A DNA stretch of 64,000 nt from Deltaproteobacteria bacterium (lineage in GTDB: Bacteria; Desulfobacterota; Desulfomonilia; UBA1062), in the NCBI GenBank assembly GCA_018433085.1, contig JAHDRW010000013.1, forward strand, positions 62,001 through 126,000, written 5' to 3'. A program made the position numbers and the translations under genes. This document shows, in pieces, positions 15,279 to 24,749 of the stretch. The notes under the pieces were generated by a model, which searched no databases, was not told the origin of the DNA, and was given only the letters and a program-made list of their open reading frames with translations. Each line of letters starts with the position of its first letter. Within the stretch, counting starts at the first letter, position 1.

Positions 15279-17938
15279 TTCTTGTTTTTCAGTGCCGCAT
15301 GCGCGGCTGCGAGCCGTGCGACCGGGACACGATACGGCGAGCAGCTCACGTAGTTGAATCCCGCCCGATGGCAGAACTCGATGGACGAGGGCTCACCGCC
15401 GTGTTCTCCACAGATGCCGATTTTCAGGTTTTTCCGGGTCGACCTTCCCTTTTTCACGCCGATCTTGATGAGCTCTCCCAGCCCGTCCTGATCAATGGCC
15501 GTGAAAGGGTCCTTGGGGAAGATCTTCTTGTCGACGTAGAAGGGCAGGAACTTGCCCGCGTCGTCACGCGAAAGGCCGAAGGTGGTCTGGGTGAGGTCGT
15601 TGGTGCCGAAGGAGAAGAACTCGGCCTCCCGGGCGATCTCGTCGGCCGTGAGCGCGGCCCTGGGCAGTTCGATCATGGTGCCCACCATATAGTCGAGCTT
15701 GACCTTGTATGCCTTCATGACCTCCTCGGCCACCTCGACGGACATGGCCTTGAGGGGTGCGAGCTCGTTCACATGGGCCACCAGGGGAATCATGATCTCG
15801 GGTTTGACCTTTACTCCCTTCTTTGCGGCATCGCAGGCCGCCTCCATGATGGCCCTTACCTGCATCTCGTAGATCTCCGGGAAGGTGACGCCCAGCCGGC
15901 AGCCGCGGTGACCCAGCATGGGGTTTGCCTCGTGGAGGGCATCGCGCTTTGCCTTGATATGGGCAGGTGTCTTCTTCAGGGCCTTGGCGACCTCCGCCAC
16001 CTCTGCGTCGGTATTGGGGAGAAACTCGTGCAGCGGCGGATCGAGAAGCCTTATCGTGACCGGCAGCCCGTCCATGACCTCGAAGATGGACTCGAAATCG
16101 CCCTTCTGCATGGGCTTGATCTTCTCCAGGGCCTTGCGCCTGCCCTGTTCGTCGTCGGAAAGTATCATCTCGCGCACCGCGAGTATCCGGTCCGCCTCGA
16201 AGAACATGTGCTCGGTTCGGCACAGGCCGATCCCCTCGGCGCCGAAATCACGGGCCACCCGGGAATCCTTGGGCGTATCCGCGTTTGTCCTGACGCCGAG
16301 CTTGCGGATCTTGTCGGCCCACTTCATGAGGGTGCCGAACGCACCCGACAGAGAGGGCTCCACCGTGCCCACCTCGCCGAGCATCACCTCGCCCGTGGTA
16401 CCGTTGAGAGAGATGTAGTCGCCTTTTTTGAAGGTGGCCGTGCCGAGCTTGGCAACCTGCTTCTTGTAGTCGATGACAAGGTCCTGGCACCCGGACACGC
16501 AGCATTTGCCCATTCCCCTGGCCACCACGGCCGCGTGGGAGGTCATGCCGCCCCGGGCCGTGAGGATGCCCTGGGCCACGTTCATGCCGTGGATGTCCTC
16601 GGGCGAGGTCTCTATCCTCACCAGGATGACCTTTTCGCCCTTGGTGGTCTCGATCTCGGCGTCTTCCGCGGAAAACACCACCTTGCCCACCGCCGCGCCA
16701 GGAGAGGCCGGAAGGCCTTTGCCGATGACGTTCTTCCCGGCCTTGGGGTCGATCTGGGGGTGGAGCAGCTGGTCGATCTGATCCGGGATCACCCGGCTCA
16801 CGGCCTCTTCCCTGGTGATCAGTCCCTCTTTCACCATGTCGACCGCTATGCTGACGGCAGCGGCCGCGGTGCGCTTTCCGGTGCGGGTCTGGAGCATCCA
16901 GAGATTGCCTTCCTGGATGGTGAACTCGATGTCCTGCATGTCGCGATAATGCTTTTCCAGGGTGAGGTAGATCTCCTCGAGCTGGTTGTACTGATCGGGC
17001 AGGGCCTCCTGCATGGACACGAACGAGGCGTCGCGCTTGCCCTTGATGTTGATGGGCATGGGCGTCCGGATTCCGGCGACCACGTCTTCGCCCTGTGCGT
17101 TCTGGAGGTATTCGCCGTAGAAGACGTTCTCTCCGGTGGCGGGGTCACGGGTGAATGCAACCCCCGTGGCGGAGTATTCGCCCATGTTGCCGAAGACCAT
17201 GGTCTGGACATTGACCGCGGTGCCCCACTCATCGGGTATGTTGTTGAGCTTGCGATAGGTGATGGCCCGCGGGGTGTTCCAGGACTTGAACACGGCCTCG
17301 ATTCCGCCCCAGAGCTGATCCATGGGATCGGAGGGAAGGTCCTTGCCGGTGAGCTTTTTCACCTTTTCCTTCAGGACGACCACGAGTTTTTTCAAATCCG
17401 CTGCCGTGAGCTCGGTGTCGAGCCTGACACCTTTCTTGTGCTTCATCTTCTCGAGCTCTTCCTCGAGGGCATCGGAGTCCGCGCCCATCACCACGTCCGA
17501 GTACATCTGGATGAAGCGGCGGTAGCAGTCATAGGCGAAACGCTCGTTCCCGCTCATCTTGATGAGCCCGTGAACGGTCTCGTCATTGATGCCGAGGTTC
17601 AAAACCGTATCCATCATGCCGGGCATGGACGCCCTGGCGCCGGACCGGACAGAGAAAAGCAGCGGGGCCTCCACATCGCCGTAGCCGAGCCCCATGATGC
17701 GCTCCACCTTGCGGATGGCTTCCTTCACCTGGGTCTTGAGCTCTTTCGGCAGCCCATTGGTCTCGTAATAGATTCTGCACATTTCCGTGGAAATGGTAAA
17801 ACCGGGAGGTACGGGGATTCCGAGGTTGGTCATTTCGGCAAGGTTTGCGCCTTTGCCGCCGAGGATGTCCTTCATTTCGGCGTTGCCCTCGGCCTTGGTT
17901 CCCCTGCCTCCGAAGAGGTACACAAGTTTCTTTGCCAT
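15275..17938 (-). CDS. ppdK: Pyruvate, phosphate dikinase
   Basis: The 887-residue protein begins MAKKLVYLFGG and shows the ATP-grasp N-terminal domain (GGKGANLAEMTNLGIPVPPG), the central swivelling phosphohistidine domain with GGMTSHAAVVARGMGKCC, and a C-terminal PEP-binding barrel (GEGIGLCRTEHMFFE region; FSFGTNDLTQTTFG). It interconverts pyruvate + ATP + Pi and PEP + AMP + PPi, used in anaerobes for gluconeogenesis or glycolysis. An in-frame extension upstream exists, but GGGAGAA seven bases before this ATG and the family N-terminus fix the start. tmk follows with ATGA overlap. Confidence 0.96.
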   Translation of the reverse strand: MAKKLVYLFGGRGTKAEGNAEMKDILGGKGANLAEMTNLGIPVPPGFTISTEMCRIYYETNGLPKELKTQVKEAIRKVERIMGLGYGDVEAPLLFSVRSGARASMPGMMDTVLNLGINDETVHGLIKMSGNERFAYDCYRRFIQMYSDVVMGADSDALEEELEKMKHKKGVRLDTELTAADLKKLVVVLKEKVKKLTGKDLPSDPMDQLWGGIEAVFKSWNTPRAITYRKLNNIPDEWGTAVNVQTMVFGNMGEYSATGVAFTRDPATGENVFYGEYLQNAQGEDVVAGIRTPMPINIKGKRDASFVSMQEALPDQYNQLEEIYLTLEKHYRDMQDIEFTIQEGNLWMLQTRTGKRTAAAAVSIAVDMVKEGLITREEAVSRVIPDQIDQLLHPQIDPKAGKNVIGKGLPASPGAAVGKVVFSAEDAEIETTKGEKVILVRIETSPEDIHGMNVAQGILTARGGMTSHAAVVARGMGKCCVSGCQDLVIDYKKQVAKLGTATFKKGDYISLNGTTGEVMLGEVGTVEPSLSGAFGTLMKWADKIRKLGVRTNADTPKDSRVARDFGAEGIGLCRTEHMFFEADRILAVREMILSDDEQGRRKALEKIKPMQKGDFESIFEVMDGLPVTIRLLDPPLHEFLPNTDAEVAEVAKALKKTPAHIKAKRDALHEANPMLGHRGCRLGVTFPEIYEMQVRAIMEAACDAAKKGVKVKPEIMIPLVAHVNELAPLKAMSVEVAEEVMKAYKVKLDYMVGTMIELPRAALTADEIAREAEFFSFGTNDLTQTTFGLSRDDAGKFLPFYVDKKIFPKDPFTAIDQDGLGELIKIGVKKGRSTRKNLKIGICGEHGGEPSSIEFCHRAGFNYVSCSPYRVPVARLAAAHAALKNKK

Positions 17939-17986
17939 GACATTCTCCCTCTCTTCGCTATAGGTGTTAAATATGGTCAAGACGAT

Positions 17987-18015
17987 AGTATAAATATATA
18001 CTTCTGTCCAAGCAA
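17987..18015 (-). promoter_or_regulatory. Promoter of ppdK
   Basis: TTGCTT (18010-18015), 17 bp, TATACT (17987-17992) on the reverse strand in a strikingly AT-rich patch about 50 bases before the start codon. Confidence 0.6.
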
Positions 18016-18471
18016 AAAAATGGCGGGCAGCCTCTATCGGGAGAGATTCCCGGATTCGGAACAGGCGGCACGCAACGGCATGGTTTCGTGCGAACAGCAA
18101 GGATTCTCCGAAGGGAATACGAAAAAATAGTTCATTCCTCAAGGACGATATCCTTGTCATCGATACCACCGATGCTGCTACCATGCCTCATACTATTGTC
18201 TGGAACAATAAAGGTACCACTGGGCTCGTACTTGCCGCTCACAATGCATGGAATGAGTTCCGTCCGGTAAACGTTTTTCCACCTGACCATGCAGTTGATG
18301 GTTCGTACGATTCGGAGAATCGGAGCTTCGCCCAAATGATCGTACGATGCAGGCAGAAAGGCCGGGCGGGATTCCGAGCGAATGGGCTGCGGAGATTTTA
18401 TTACCGCATAAACAACACCTAGATTCTCGAACTGTACGTACGCATGATCTCTGAGCGCGCGACTGCGCGGG
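18016..18471. other. Intergenic region without recognised gene
   Basis: About 450 bp. A reverse-strand frame (18132-18335, 67 codons) has protein-like stretches such as TELIPCIVSGKYEPSGTF but no family or good start, and could be a decayed gene. Several short GTAC-centred palindromes (around 18308, 18340, 18433) occur. Confidence 0.4.
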
Positions 18472-19812
18472 CTATGCGAACCGTTCCAGCACGGACCGGG
18501 CCGCGATGATGCCTGAGCAGCTCGCCTGGATCAGGCCCCGGGTGATGCCGGCGCCGTCTCCGATTACGTACAGGCCCTCGACCTCTGTCTCGAGCCCGCG
18601 GTCGAGCTTGATGCGGTTGGAGTAGAACTTGACCTCTATCCCGTAGAGGAGCGTGTGCGCGGAGTTCACGCCCGGCGCCACCTCGTCGAGGCTGGAGAGC
18701 ATCTCCACGATGTCGGTGAGGATCCGGTAGGGCAGGCAGTAGCTCAAGTCTCCCGGGGTGGCGTCGTGCAGGGTGGGCTGGGTCAGGCATCTCAGCAGCC
18801 GGGACGGGTTGGTTCTTCTTCCTGCATGCAGGTCTCCCAGGCGCTGGACGATGACCCCCTTGCCCAGCATGTTGGCGAGCCGGGCAACGGATTCGCCGTA
18901 GCCGATGGGGTCGTCGAAGGGCTCGGTGAAATCGGCGCTCACGAGGATGGCGAAATTGGTGTTCTCGGTCCGGGTCCGCGCCCAGGAATGCCCGTTGACC
19001 GTGAGGATGTCGCCCATGGTCTCCCTGACCACCTCGCCGTAGGGGTTCATGCAGAAGGTCCGCACCCGGTCGTCGAAGGTCCTTGAGTAGTAGATGAACT
19101 TGGTCTCGTAGGCCTTTTCCGTGAGATCCTCCATGACCACCGCCGGGAGCTCCACCCGCACGCCCAGGTCCACGGGGTTGGGCCTGGTCTCCAGGCCGAG
19201 CCGCTTCGCCTGCACCGACATCCAGGAAGACCCTACCCTTCCGGGCGCAGCGATGACGGCGCGCGCCTCGATGACGGTGCCGTCCTCAAGGCTCACGCCC
19301 GTGACCCGCTCATCCTCTTTCAGGATATCCCGGGCCCGGGTATTGAAGATCACCTTCACCCTGCCGCGAAGCTCTTCGCGCATGCGCTTGAGAATGGTGT
19401 AGCAGTTCTCGGTTCCGATGTGGCGGACCTTGGTGGGGACGTAGATGAGACCGGCGAGCTTGGCCCGGGCGGAAATCCGGGCGGCGTCGTCCGGCTCGAC
19501 CGCGTAGAGGCCCCCGCTCGACTCATGGCTCGCATAGATCCGGTCGACCTCGTCGAGAAGCTCCAGGAGCTCGCTTTCGTTCAGCAGGGTGGAGAGCTGC
19601 CCCCCCACGTCGGTCGAGATGGTGAGCTTTCCGTCGCTGTATGCGCCCGCGCCTCCCCATCCCACGAGCATGTCCCTGCCTGTTCTGCTCCGCTCGGAGA
19701 TGTCCTTGCCCTGCTCCACGATGACGATGTCGAGCTTTTCCGGGCTCTTCGCCAGCTCCTGAGCCGCAAAAATCCCGGCCGGTCCCGCGCCGATGATCAC
19801 CACGTCAGCCAT
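18472..19812 (-). CDS. NAD(P)/FAD-dependent oxidoreductase (COG2509-like)
   Basis: A 446-residue flavoprotein. The N-terminus MADVVIIGAGPAGIFAAQEL is a Rossmann dinucleotide-binding motif; VEQGKDISERSRTG follows, and the C-terminus has YVIGDGAGITRGLIQASCSG, the second FAD contact. The layout matches the uncharacterised FAD-dependent dehydrogenases grouped as COG2509. The substrate is unknown. Its start overlaps the lptG stop by 8 bp, so it is the third gene of the lptF-lptG transcript; whether it acts in the envelope or is only co-transcribed cannot be told. Confidence 0.85.
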   Translation of the reverse strand: MADVVIIGAGPAGIFAAQELAKSPEKLDIVIVEQGKDISERSRTGRDMLVGWGGAGAYSDGKLTISTDVGGQLSTLLNESELLELLDEVDRIYASHESSGGLYAVEPDDAARISARAKLAGLIYVPTKVRHIGTENCYTILKRMREELRGRVKVIFNTRARDILKEDERVTGVSLEDGTVIEARAVIAAPGRVGSSWMSVQAKRLGLETRPNPVDLGVRVELPAVVMEDLTEKAYETKFIYYSRTFDDRVRTFCMNPYGEVVRETMGDILTVNGHSWARTRTENTNFAILVSADFTEPFDDPIGYGESVARLANMLGKGVIVQRLGDLHAGRRTNPSRLLRCLTQPTLHDATPGDLSYCLPYRILTDIVEMLSSLDEVAPGVNSAHTLLYGIEVKFYSNRIKLDRGLETEVEGLYVIGDGAGITRGLIQASCSGIIAARSVLERFA

Positions 19813-20893
19813 ACAAAGCCCTCCTCTTTTTCAGCAGTATGGAAAAGGCCAGAATCAGGGCGGCGGCATTTGCGCCCCACGATGCCGCCAGGGGGTGGAT
19901 GATGCCCGAGGCCCCGAGCCCGGTCATCCCCGAGTGGAGAAACCAGTAGGACAGTCCCAGCACCAGCCCCAGTGAGATTCCCCGGGCTATGCCCCCGGCC
20001 CTGGGAAAACGCATCCCAAAGGGGATGACGAGGACGGCGATGATGAACGGGGCCAGGGCGAAGCTGATCCGGCTGTGATACAGGGTTTCGGTGGCGGGAG
20101 ACGCGATGCCGCTCTGCCTGAGCTGCAGAAGGTACCCGCGGAGCTCGTTGATTGGGAGCAACTCTGTGTTCGTCTCGGCCATGACCAGGTCCTCTGGCTC
20201 CTGCCCGAGAGGAAGAACCGTGGCGGTACGGGGATCCGATATCCCCGTCTCCCCGAGCTCGATGATCTCCATTCCCTGTGCGGTCCAGACACCGCCGTTC
20301 CAGCGGGCGCTCTTCGCGCGTACCACCTCCTCGAGCCTGCCCGAGGAGAACCGGTAGCAGATGATGTTATCCATGGTTCCCCGGGCCACGTCGAGCCTGG
20401 CCACGCTGTAAATGTCCTGGCCCACCTTGAAGCGCCCCCCGCTGACCGAAAAGGTTCCGGCGACCTCGTTTTTCTTGATGCTCAGGTTCTCGATCCTCTC
20501 TGCCTGTCTCTGGGCTATAGGATAGAGATAGAAGCTCGTGGACGCCATCAGGAGGGTCGCCAGGAGGCCTACAAAGAGATAGGGAACATAGATCTGCGCC
20601 AGGGACACCGAGCACGACTGCATGGCAATGATCTCGCTGTGCCGCGAGAACGCGGCCTGGGCGGCCAGTATGCCGAGGCAGACCGAAAAGGGAAGGACCC
20701 AATGGATCATCTGCGGCACCGAGAATGCGAGATATTGAAGGATTACGGGAAGGCTTGTGCCGTATTCCGTAAAGGTGGTGAGCTTTCCGAAGAGCTCGGA
20801 AACCACCATGAGGAGAACGAGGCTTGTCAGGGCGCCCAGCGTCATGACCGCCGCCTTCCTGAAGATGTACATGAGTATGATGGAGGGCATCAC
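19805..20893 (-). CDS. lptG: LPS export permease LptG
   Basis: A 362-residue YjgP/YjgQ family protein: an N-terminal membrane helix pair, a periplasmic beta-jellyroll domain in the middle (FSVSGGRFKVGQDIYSVARL region), and C-terminal helices (FIIAVLVIPFGMRFPRAGGI, GLGASGIIHPLAASWGAN). With LptF it forms the permease of the LptB2FG transporter that extracts LPS from the inner membrane. It follows lptF with a 4-bp ATGA overlap. Named LptG because it is the second gene of the pair. Confidence 0.9.
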   Translation of the reverse strand: MMPSIILMYIFRKAAVMTLGALTSLVLLMVVSELFGKLTTFTEYGTSLPVILQYLAFSVPQMIHWVLPFSVCLGILAAQAAFSRHSEIIAMQSCSVSLAQIYVPYLFVGLLATLLMASTSFYLYPIAQRQAERIENLSIKKNEVAGTFSVSGGRFKVGQDIYSVARLDVARGTMDNIICYRFSSGRLEEVVRAKSARWNGGVWTAQGMEIIELGETGISDPRTATVLPLGQEPEDLVMAETNTELLPINELRGYLLQLRQSGIASPATETLYHSRISFALAPFIIAVLVIPFGMRFPRAGGIARGISLGLVLGLSYWFLHSGMTGLGASGIIHPLAASWGANAAALILAFSILLKKRRALYG

Positions 20894-21945
20894 GCTCCTC
20901 CCCTGCCCAGGCCGGTTCGCCTCCAGAAGAAAACCGCCAGGAGAATCAGGCAGAAAATCACGTTGGGGGTCCAGGCTCCGGCCACCGGGTTCAGGACACC
21001 GCCCTTCACCAGACGGTCGGCCAGGAGAAAGACCAGGTAGTAGCCCAGGATGGTTCCGAGGCCGAATACGATCCCCGAGTGACGGGGCGACCGCGGCCTC
21101 TGGATGCCGAACTGTATCCCCACCAGGGCGAGGATCAGGTTGATCACGGGAAAGGAATACCGGTTGTGGTATTCCTTAATCAGCTTGGGCTTGGGGTTTT
21201 CCCTGATCAGCTCGGCCAGCTGCGGCTGTGTGAGCACGTCGGCGTCCCTGATCCTGAGCTCGCCCTTGAAGTCGGCGTCCAGGGAAAAGGAATATTCCTC
21301 AAACGTGATATACCGCAGGCTCTTGCCGGACTCCATGAAGACGCTTCCGTCCGAGAGCCTCATGACAATGCCCGAGGGCGAAAAATCGATGGTGCCCTTC
21401 TCCGCCGCGATGATGGAACGGCCCGCCCCTTGAGTTTCGATGAACACATTGTGGAGCTCGCGGGCCACCTGGTTCACCGATTCCACATAGAGCGTCACAC
21501 CGGAGAAGGTGTCTATGAACTCCCGCTCCTTGATAAAGGAGTACACCTTTTCCGGCGCCTTCTCGACGAGCCGCTCCTGTATCCTCTGCATGGAGAGGGG
21601 GCCCAGATACGTGGCAATGCTCACGTGAAGGATCAGGCAGACGAGCGACACCGCGATGATGGGCGCATGGACTGTGCGCATCCGGATCCCGCACGCCTGC
21701 ATGGCTATGATCTCCGATTCGGCGGAGAACTTCTCCAGAACCATGAGGACGCTGAAAATCAGCGCCATGGGCAGGACGAATATGGCCAGCGGCACCAGGG
21801 CCAGGAGCAGGACGTCGATATCCTCCAGAGACATGACCTGTCCGATGCGTATCCACTGCACAATGAACATCACCCCGTACAGGACCAGCGCGGCCCCCAC
21901 AAAGACCTTCATGAGATGATTGAGCATGTATCGCTGGATGATCAT
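20890..21945 (-). CDS. lptF: LPS export permease LptF
   Basis: A 351-residue YjgP/YjgQ protein starting MIIQRYMLNHLMKV, the usual LptF N-terminus, with helices at LVLYGVMFIVQWI and LALVPLAIFVLPMALIFSVL, a periplasmic jellyroll, and C-terminal helices (VINLILALVGIQFGIQ). Partner of LptG in LPS export. An in-frame extension of about 90 codons upstream is rejected because it lacks family similarity and contains the promoter. No Shine-Dalgarno sequence precedes the ATG, and the predicted transcription start is only 6 bases upstream. Confidence 0.9.
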   Translation of the reverse strand: MIIQRYMLNHLMKVFVGAALVLYGVMFIVQWIRIGQVMSLEDIDVLLLALVPLAIFVLPMALIFSVLMVLEKFSAESEIIAMQACGIRMRTVHAPIIAVSLVCLILHVSIATYLGPLSMQRIQERLVEKAPEKVYSFIKEREFIDTFSGVTLYVESVNQVARELHNVFIETQGAGRSIIAAEKGTIDFSPSGIVMRLSDGSVFMESGKSLRYITFEEYSFSLDADFKGELRIRDADVLTQPQLAELIRENPKPKLIKEYHNRYSFPVINLILALVGIQFGIQRPRSPRHSGIVFGLGTILGYYLVFLLADRLVKGGVLNPVAGAWTPNVIFCLILLAVFFWRRTGLGRGGA

Positions 21946-21957
21946 AACGTGGTCGGG

Positions 21958-21986
21958 ATTATACGCACTGTATTTTCCCCTGTCCA
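21958..21986 (-). promoter_or_regulatory. Near-consensus promoter of lptF, almost leaderless
   Basis: TGGACA (21981-21986), 17 bp, TATAAT (21958-21963) on the reverse strand. Transcription should start near 21951, six bases before the lptF ATG. Confidence 0.75.
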
Positions 21987-22049
21987 TACCATAAGCGATC
22001 CCTTCAAGGGGCACGTCCGGCGCTTTGGAAGTACCGGAATCGCAAAGGA

Positions 22050-22078
22050 TTGACAGTCCCTGGCGAAGCGGGTATATT
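22050..22078 (+). promoter_or_regulatory. Near-consensus promoter of the OmpA-like lipoprotein, leaderless
   Basis: TTGACA (22050-22055), 17 bp, TATATT (22073-22078). The predicted start near 22085 is two bases before the ATG at 22087, and no Shine-Dalgarno sequence is present. Confidence 0.75.
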
Positions 22079-22086
22079 TTTCGTCC

Positions 22087-22884
22087 ATGAAAGCATATCG
22101 TTTGCGCGTTCTCCCGGTCCTGTCCCTGCTCCTGATGTTCGGGTGCGCCCACAAGTACAGTGAGGCCGAATATCTGGCCGTTTCCGACCAGCTGGACGTC
22201 TGCCGCCAGGAACTCCACATGGTCAGGGAAGACAATGCGCAGCTTTCTGAAAGGCTTGGCAGCGTGCAGGAAAAACTTGACAAGACCGGTTCAGCCCTGT
22301 CCTCTCTGATCACCGAAAAGCAGGACCTTCTGGACAGGAACATCCAGTGCCTCGAAGAGAAGAATGTGCTCATGAAGCAGGTATCCCAGTCGAACGCCAG
22401 CCTCCAGGAGAACAAAGAGTTACAGTGGCGGATGAGCAAAGGATACGAGTACATCCTGTCCTTTCTGGAAAACGAGCGGCTCAGAGATCAGGTGTATATC
22501 ATCCGCACCCCGGAAAAGATCAAGGTCGTCATCCCCCAGAGAACCCTCTTTCCCACGGCTGCAAGCGCCTGGCTGACCCCCAGGGGATCGAACCTCATCA
22601 GAAAGATCGCTCTGGGGCTCAAGCAGCTCAACCCGGCTTCCATCGAGATAGCAGGCCATACCGACAACACGCCCGTCACCGGGTCGTCGAACAATGTATA
22701 TCCCACCAACTGGCATCTTGCACAGGCACGCGCCATGTCGGTGCTGCTGGTCTTCAACGACTCCGACATCCCGAAGGAAAAACTGTGTGCCGTTTCATTC
22801 GGCGAAAACAAACCCATCGCTGACAACGCCTCGGAAGAAGGCAGGGCCATGAACAGGAGGGTGGAGATACTCATCGTCCCGTAA
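22087..22884 (+). CDS. OmpA/MotB-domain lipoprotein with coiled coil
   Basis: The 265-residue precursor has a lipoprotein signal with lipobox LMFGC (Cys19-20 region), a long charged helical segment (about 40-110) likely coiled coil, and a C-terminal OmpA-type peptidoglycan-binding domain with IEIAGHTDNTPV, NWHLAQARAMSV and GRAMNRRVEILIVP. It probably anchors the outer membrane to peptidoglycan. It is transcribed divergently from lptF from a back-to-back promoter pair about 140 bp apart from start to start, which groups two envelope functions. Confidence 0.88.
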   Translation: MKAYRLRVLPVLSLLLMFGCAHKYSEAEYLAVSDQLDVCRQELHMVREDNAQLSERLGSVQEKLDKTGSALSSLITEKQDLLDRNIQCLEEKNVLMKQVSQSNASLQENKELQWRMSKGYEYILSFLENERLRDQVYIIRTPEKIKVVIPQRTLFPTAASAWLTPRGSNLIRKIALGLKQLNPASIEIAGHTDNTPVTGSSNNVYPTNWHLAQARAMSVLLVFNDSDIPKEKLCAVSFGENKPIADNASEEGRAMNRRVEILIVP

Positions 22885-22898
22885 CGGGGTGTCCATTG

Positions 22899-24749
22899 TC
22901 ATTGCAGGCCCGCAGGTCCGGGGTTTTTCCTGACTGCCCTTATCATGATGTTCGTTCTCGCCTCCAGGTTGATATCATGGTCGCCGAACCTGCCGGCCAG
23001 GTAGTCGTCCAGAAAGACCCTGAACTCTCCTTCAAGGGATGGCCAATGCTCGCGGACCCGCACAAGGTGGATCTCGTGGGGCGTTGAATCGTCAAGCGGG
23101 AGACCTTTCTTTGCGAGGGCGCCGAGCACCTTCCGGTATGGGTCTGTGCCACGTTTCTTCATCATATAAGAAATCAGAAGCAGCACCGCGCCAAACGCGG
23201 CAATGCAGGCGAACCCTGCAATCACGGGTTTCGCCCCGCCCTCGGCCCGGGCCGAGGGGGAGAATATCGATGCTGCCAGGCGGACCTGGTCGTCGAGGGA
23301 ATACCGGATCACCCACCTGATCCATTGAAACCGAAGGGCGTCGAAGATACACGCACTCCTGAGGTCGATCACCCGGCCCTGGGAAACGGCCTCGACGGTT
23401 TTCCACGTCCCGTCGAGATACTCCACCCAGGCATGGGCATTCTCCGCCCGTACCAGGTAATACCCTCCGCTCGTGTTGAACTCGTTGACCAGGAAGCCCG
23501 TGACCACGCGCGACGGTATGCCGCATCCCCTGATCATGACCGCCAATGCGGATGCAAAGTGCTCACAGTTCCCCTTCCCGCCCGTGAATACAAACCAGGC
23601 GATGGGTGAAATCTCACGGGGGATGGCGAGGCCTCCCAGGGTATACGCGTAGTGCGATTGCAGGTATTGCGCGAGCCTTCGCACCTTTCGCCGCGCCGTT
23701 CCCTGGCCCGCGATTCTCCTGCCCAGCTCGGCAACACCGCCGAGTTCATCGGGCACCAGGGTAGAGCCCGGGGTGTCATCGTTGCCGAGGCGGTGCGCCC
23801 ACACCTCGTATACCGGGGGAATCTCTCCGTCCCAGTACAGGTTGGACCCCTTCACGCTGCATGACGAGGGTGAGATGCGGGAGAGCCGGAACGGATACAG
23901 GACATTCTGGCAATCGAGTCCCGTGGGATAGATGGTGAGCCTGTCCGTGGTTTCCTGCACGGTGACAGGGTCGGCCCTGGGGCCTGGTTCCCCGGTGAAA
24001 CCGTCACGCCCGAGCTTCCCGAGACGCGCGCCGGAAAGATAGAATCTTCCCGGCGCCTTGCCCTCGTCCCATGTGATGCGCATGACCACTGAGCGGTCGG
24101 TGCTGATGGACTCGGTCCGGTACAGGTCGACCTCCTCTGAAAACCCGGTCTGCGGGCGTGAGATGATTCCCTGCCTCAGGATGGTTGACGAGGGCCTGGG
24201 GATGAGAAAAAAGAGCAGACATGATATGGCGACGATCCCGGTCCAGACCTTTGCCCAGTGCATGGGATCGACCCGCGGCTCTCCTTTTTCCCCGAACCCC
24301 GATTCATCGAGATTGAAGAGCAGCAAGGGCACGAGAGCGGCCATGAGAAGCAGGCCAACCAGGAAAAACGGGCTCTCGGTGAAAATGGTTGCAAGCGTGC
24401 ACTCGGTTATGGCGATCCCGGCGATCTGGTGGATCTCGCGCGAGGTCTTGGGCAGGACCAGCCTGAGCAGGGCGAAAAACACGATCAGGTCCCTCAGTGC
24501 AAAGAGCACCACATCGTTTCCCTGCCCGAAGACGCGGAATGACTCGAAGGCGATGACGAACACGCTCACGATCACGACCAGGGGGGCGCCGACCGGTAAC
24601 CGGGCATAAAACCGCTTCAAGACGAGCCCATGAACGGCCATCAGAAGGGTGAATGCAGTCCACGGAAGCAGCCCTGCAATGCTCAGGCACATGATGCCGG
24701 CGGCGGAGGTGCCTACGGTGAGCAGCGCGGTGCTAGATATGGACGACAT
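22899..24749 (-). CDS. Membrane transglutaminase-like protein (TgpA/DUF3488 type)
   Basis: The 616-residue protein has five or more N-terminal membrane helices, a large soluble domain, and a transglutaminase core with the Cys-His-Asp set: GGKGNCEHFASALAV (Cys), ENAHAWVEYLDG (His) and the following acidic residue, then another membrane helix (AFGAVLLLISYMM) and a cytoplasmic DUF4129-like tail. The start at 24749 overlaps the DUF58 gene by 17 bp; a longer in-frame start lies inside that gene. The MoxR-DUF58-TgpA trio is a recurrent membrane-associated system of unclear biochemical role. Confidence 0.87.
   Translation of the reverse strand: MSSISSTALLTVGTSAAGIMCLSIAGLLPWTAFTLLMAVHGLVLKRFYARLPVGAPLVVIVSVFVIAFESFRVFGQGNDVVLFALRDLIVFFALLRLVLPKTSREIHQIAGIAITECTLATIFTESPFFLVGLLLMAALVPLLLFNLDESGFGEKGEPRVDPMHWAKVWTGIVAISCLLFFLIPRPSSTILRQGIISRPQTGFSEEVDLYRTESISTDRSVVMRITWDEGKAPGRFYLSGARLGKLGRDGFTGEPGPRADPVTVQETTDRLTIYPTGLDCQNVLYPFRLSRISPSSCSVKGSNLYWDGEIPPVYEVWAHRLGNDDTPGSTLVPDELGGVAELGRRIAGQGTARRKVRRLAQYLQSHYAYTLGGLAIPREISPIAWFVFTGGKGNCEHFASALAVMIRGCGIPSRVVTGFLVNEFNTSGGYYLVRAENAHAWVEYLDGTWKTVEAVSQGRVIDLRSACIFDALRFQWIRWVIRYSLDDQVRLAASIFSPSARAEGGAKPVIAGFACIAAFGAVLLLISYMMKKRGTDPYRKVLGALAKKGLPLDDSTPHEIHLVRVREHWPSLEGEFRVFLDDYLAGRFGDHDINLEARTNIMIRAVRKNPGPAGLQ

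Noticed and set aside
15299..18130. A 943-codon open frame on the + strand opposite ppdK
   Set aside because: It is the antisense of ppdK; the reverse strand gives a complete, motif-rich enzyme. Long antisense frames are expected at this GC content.
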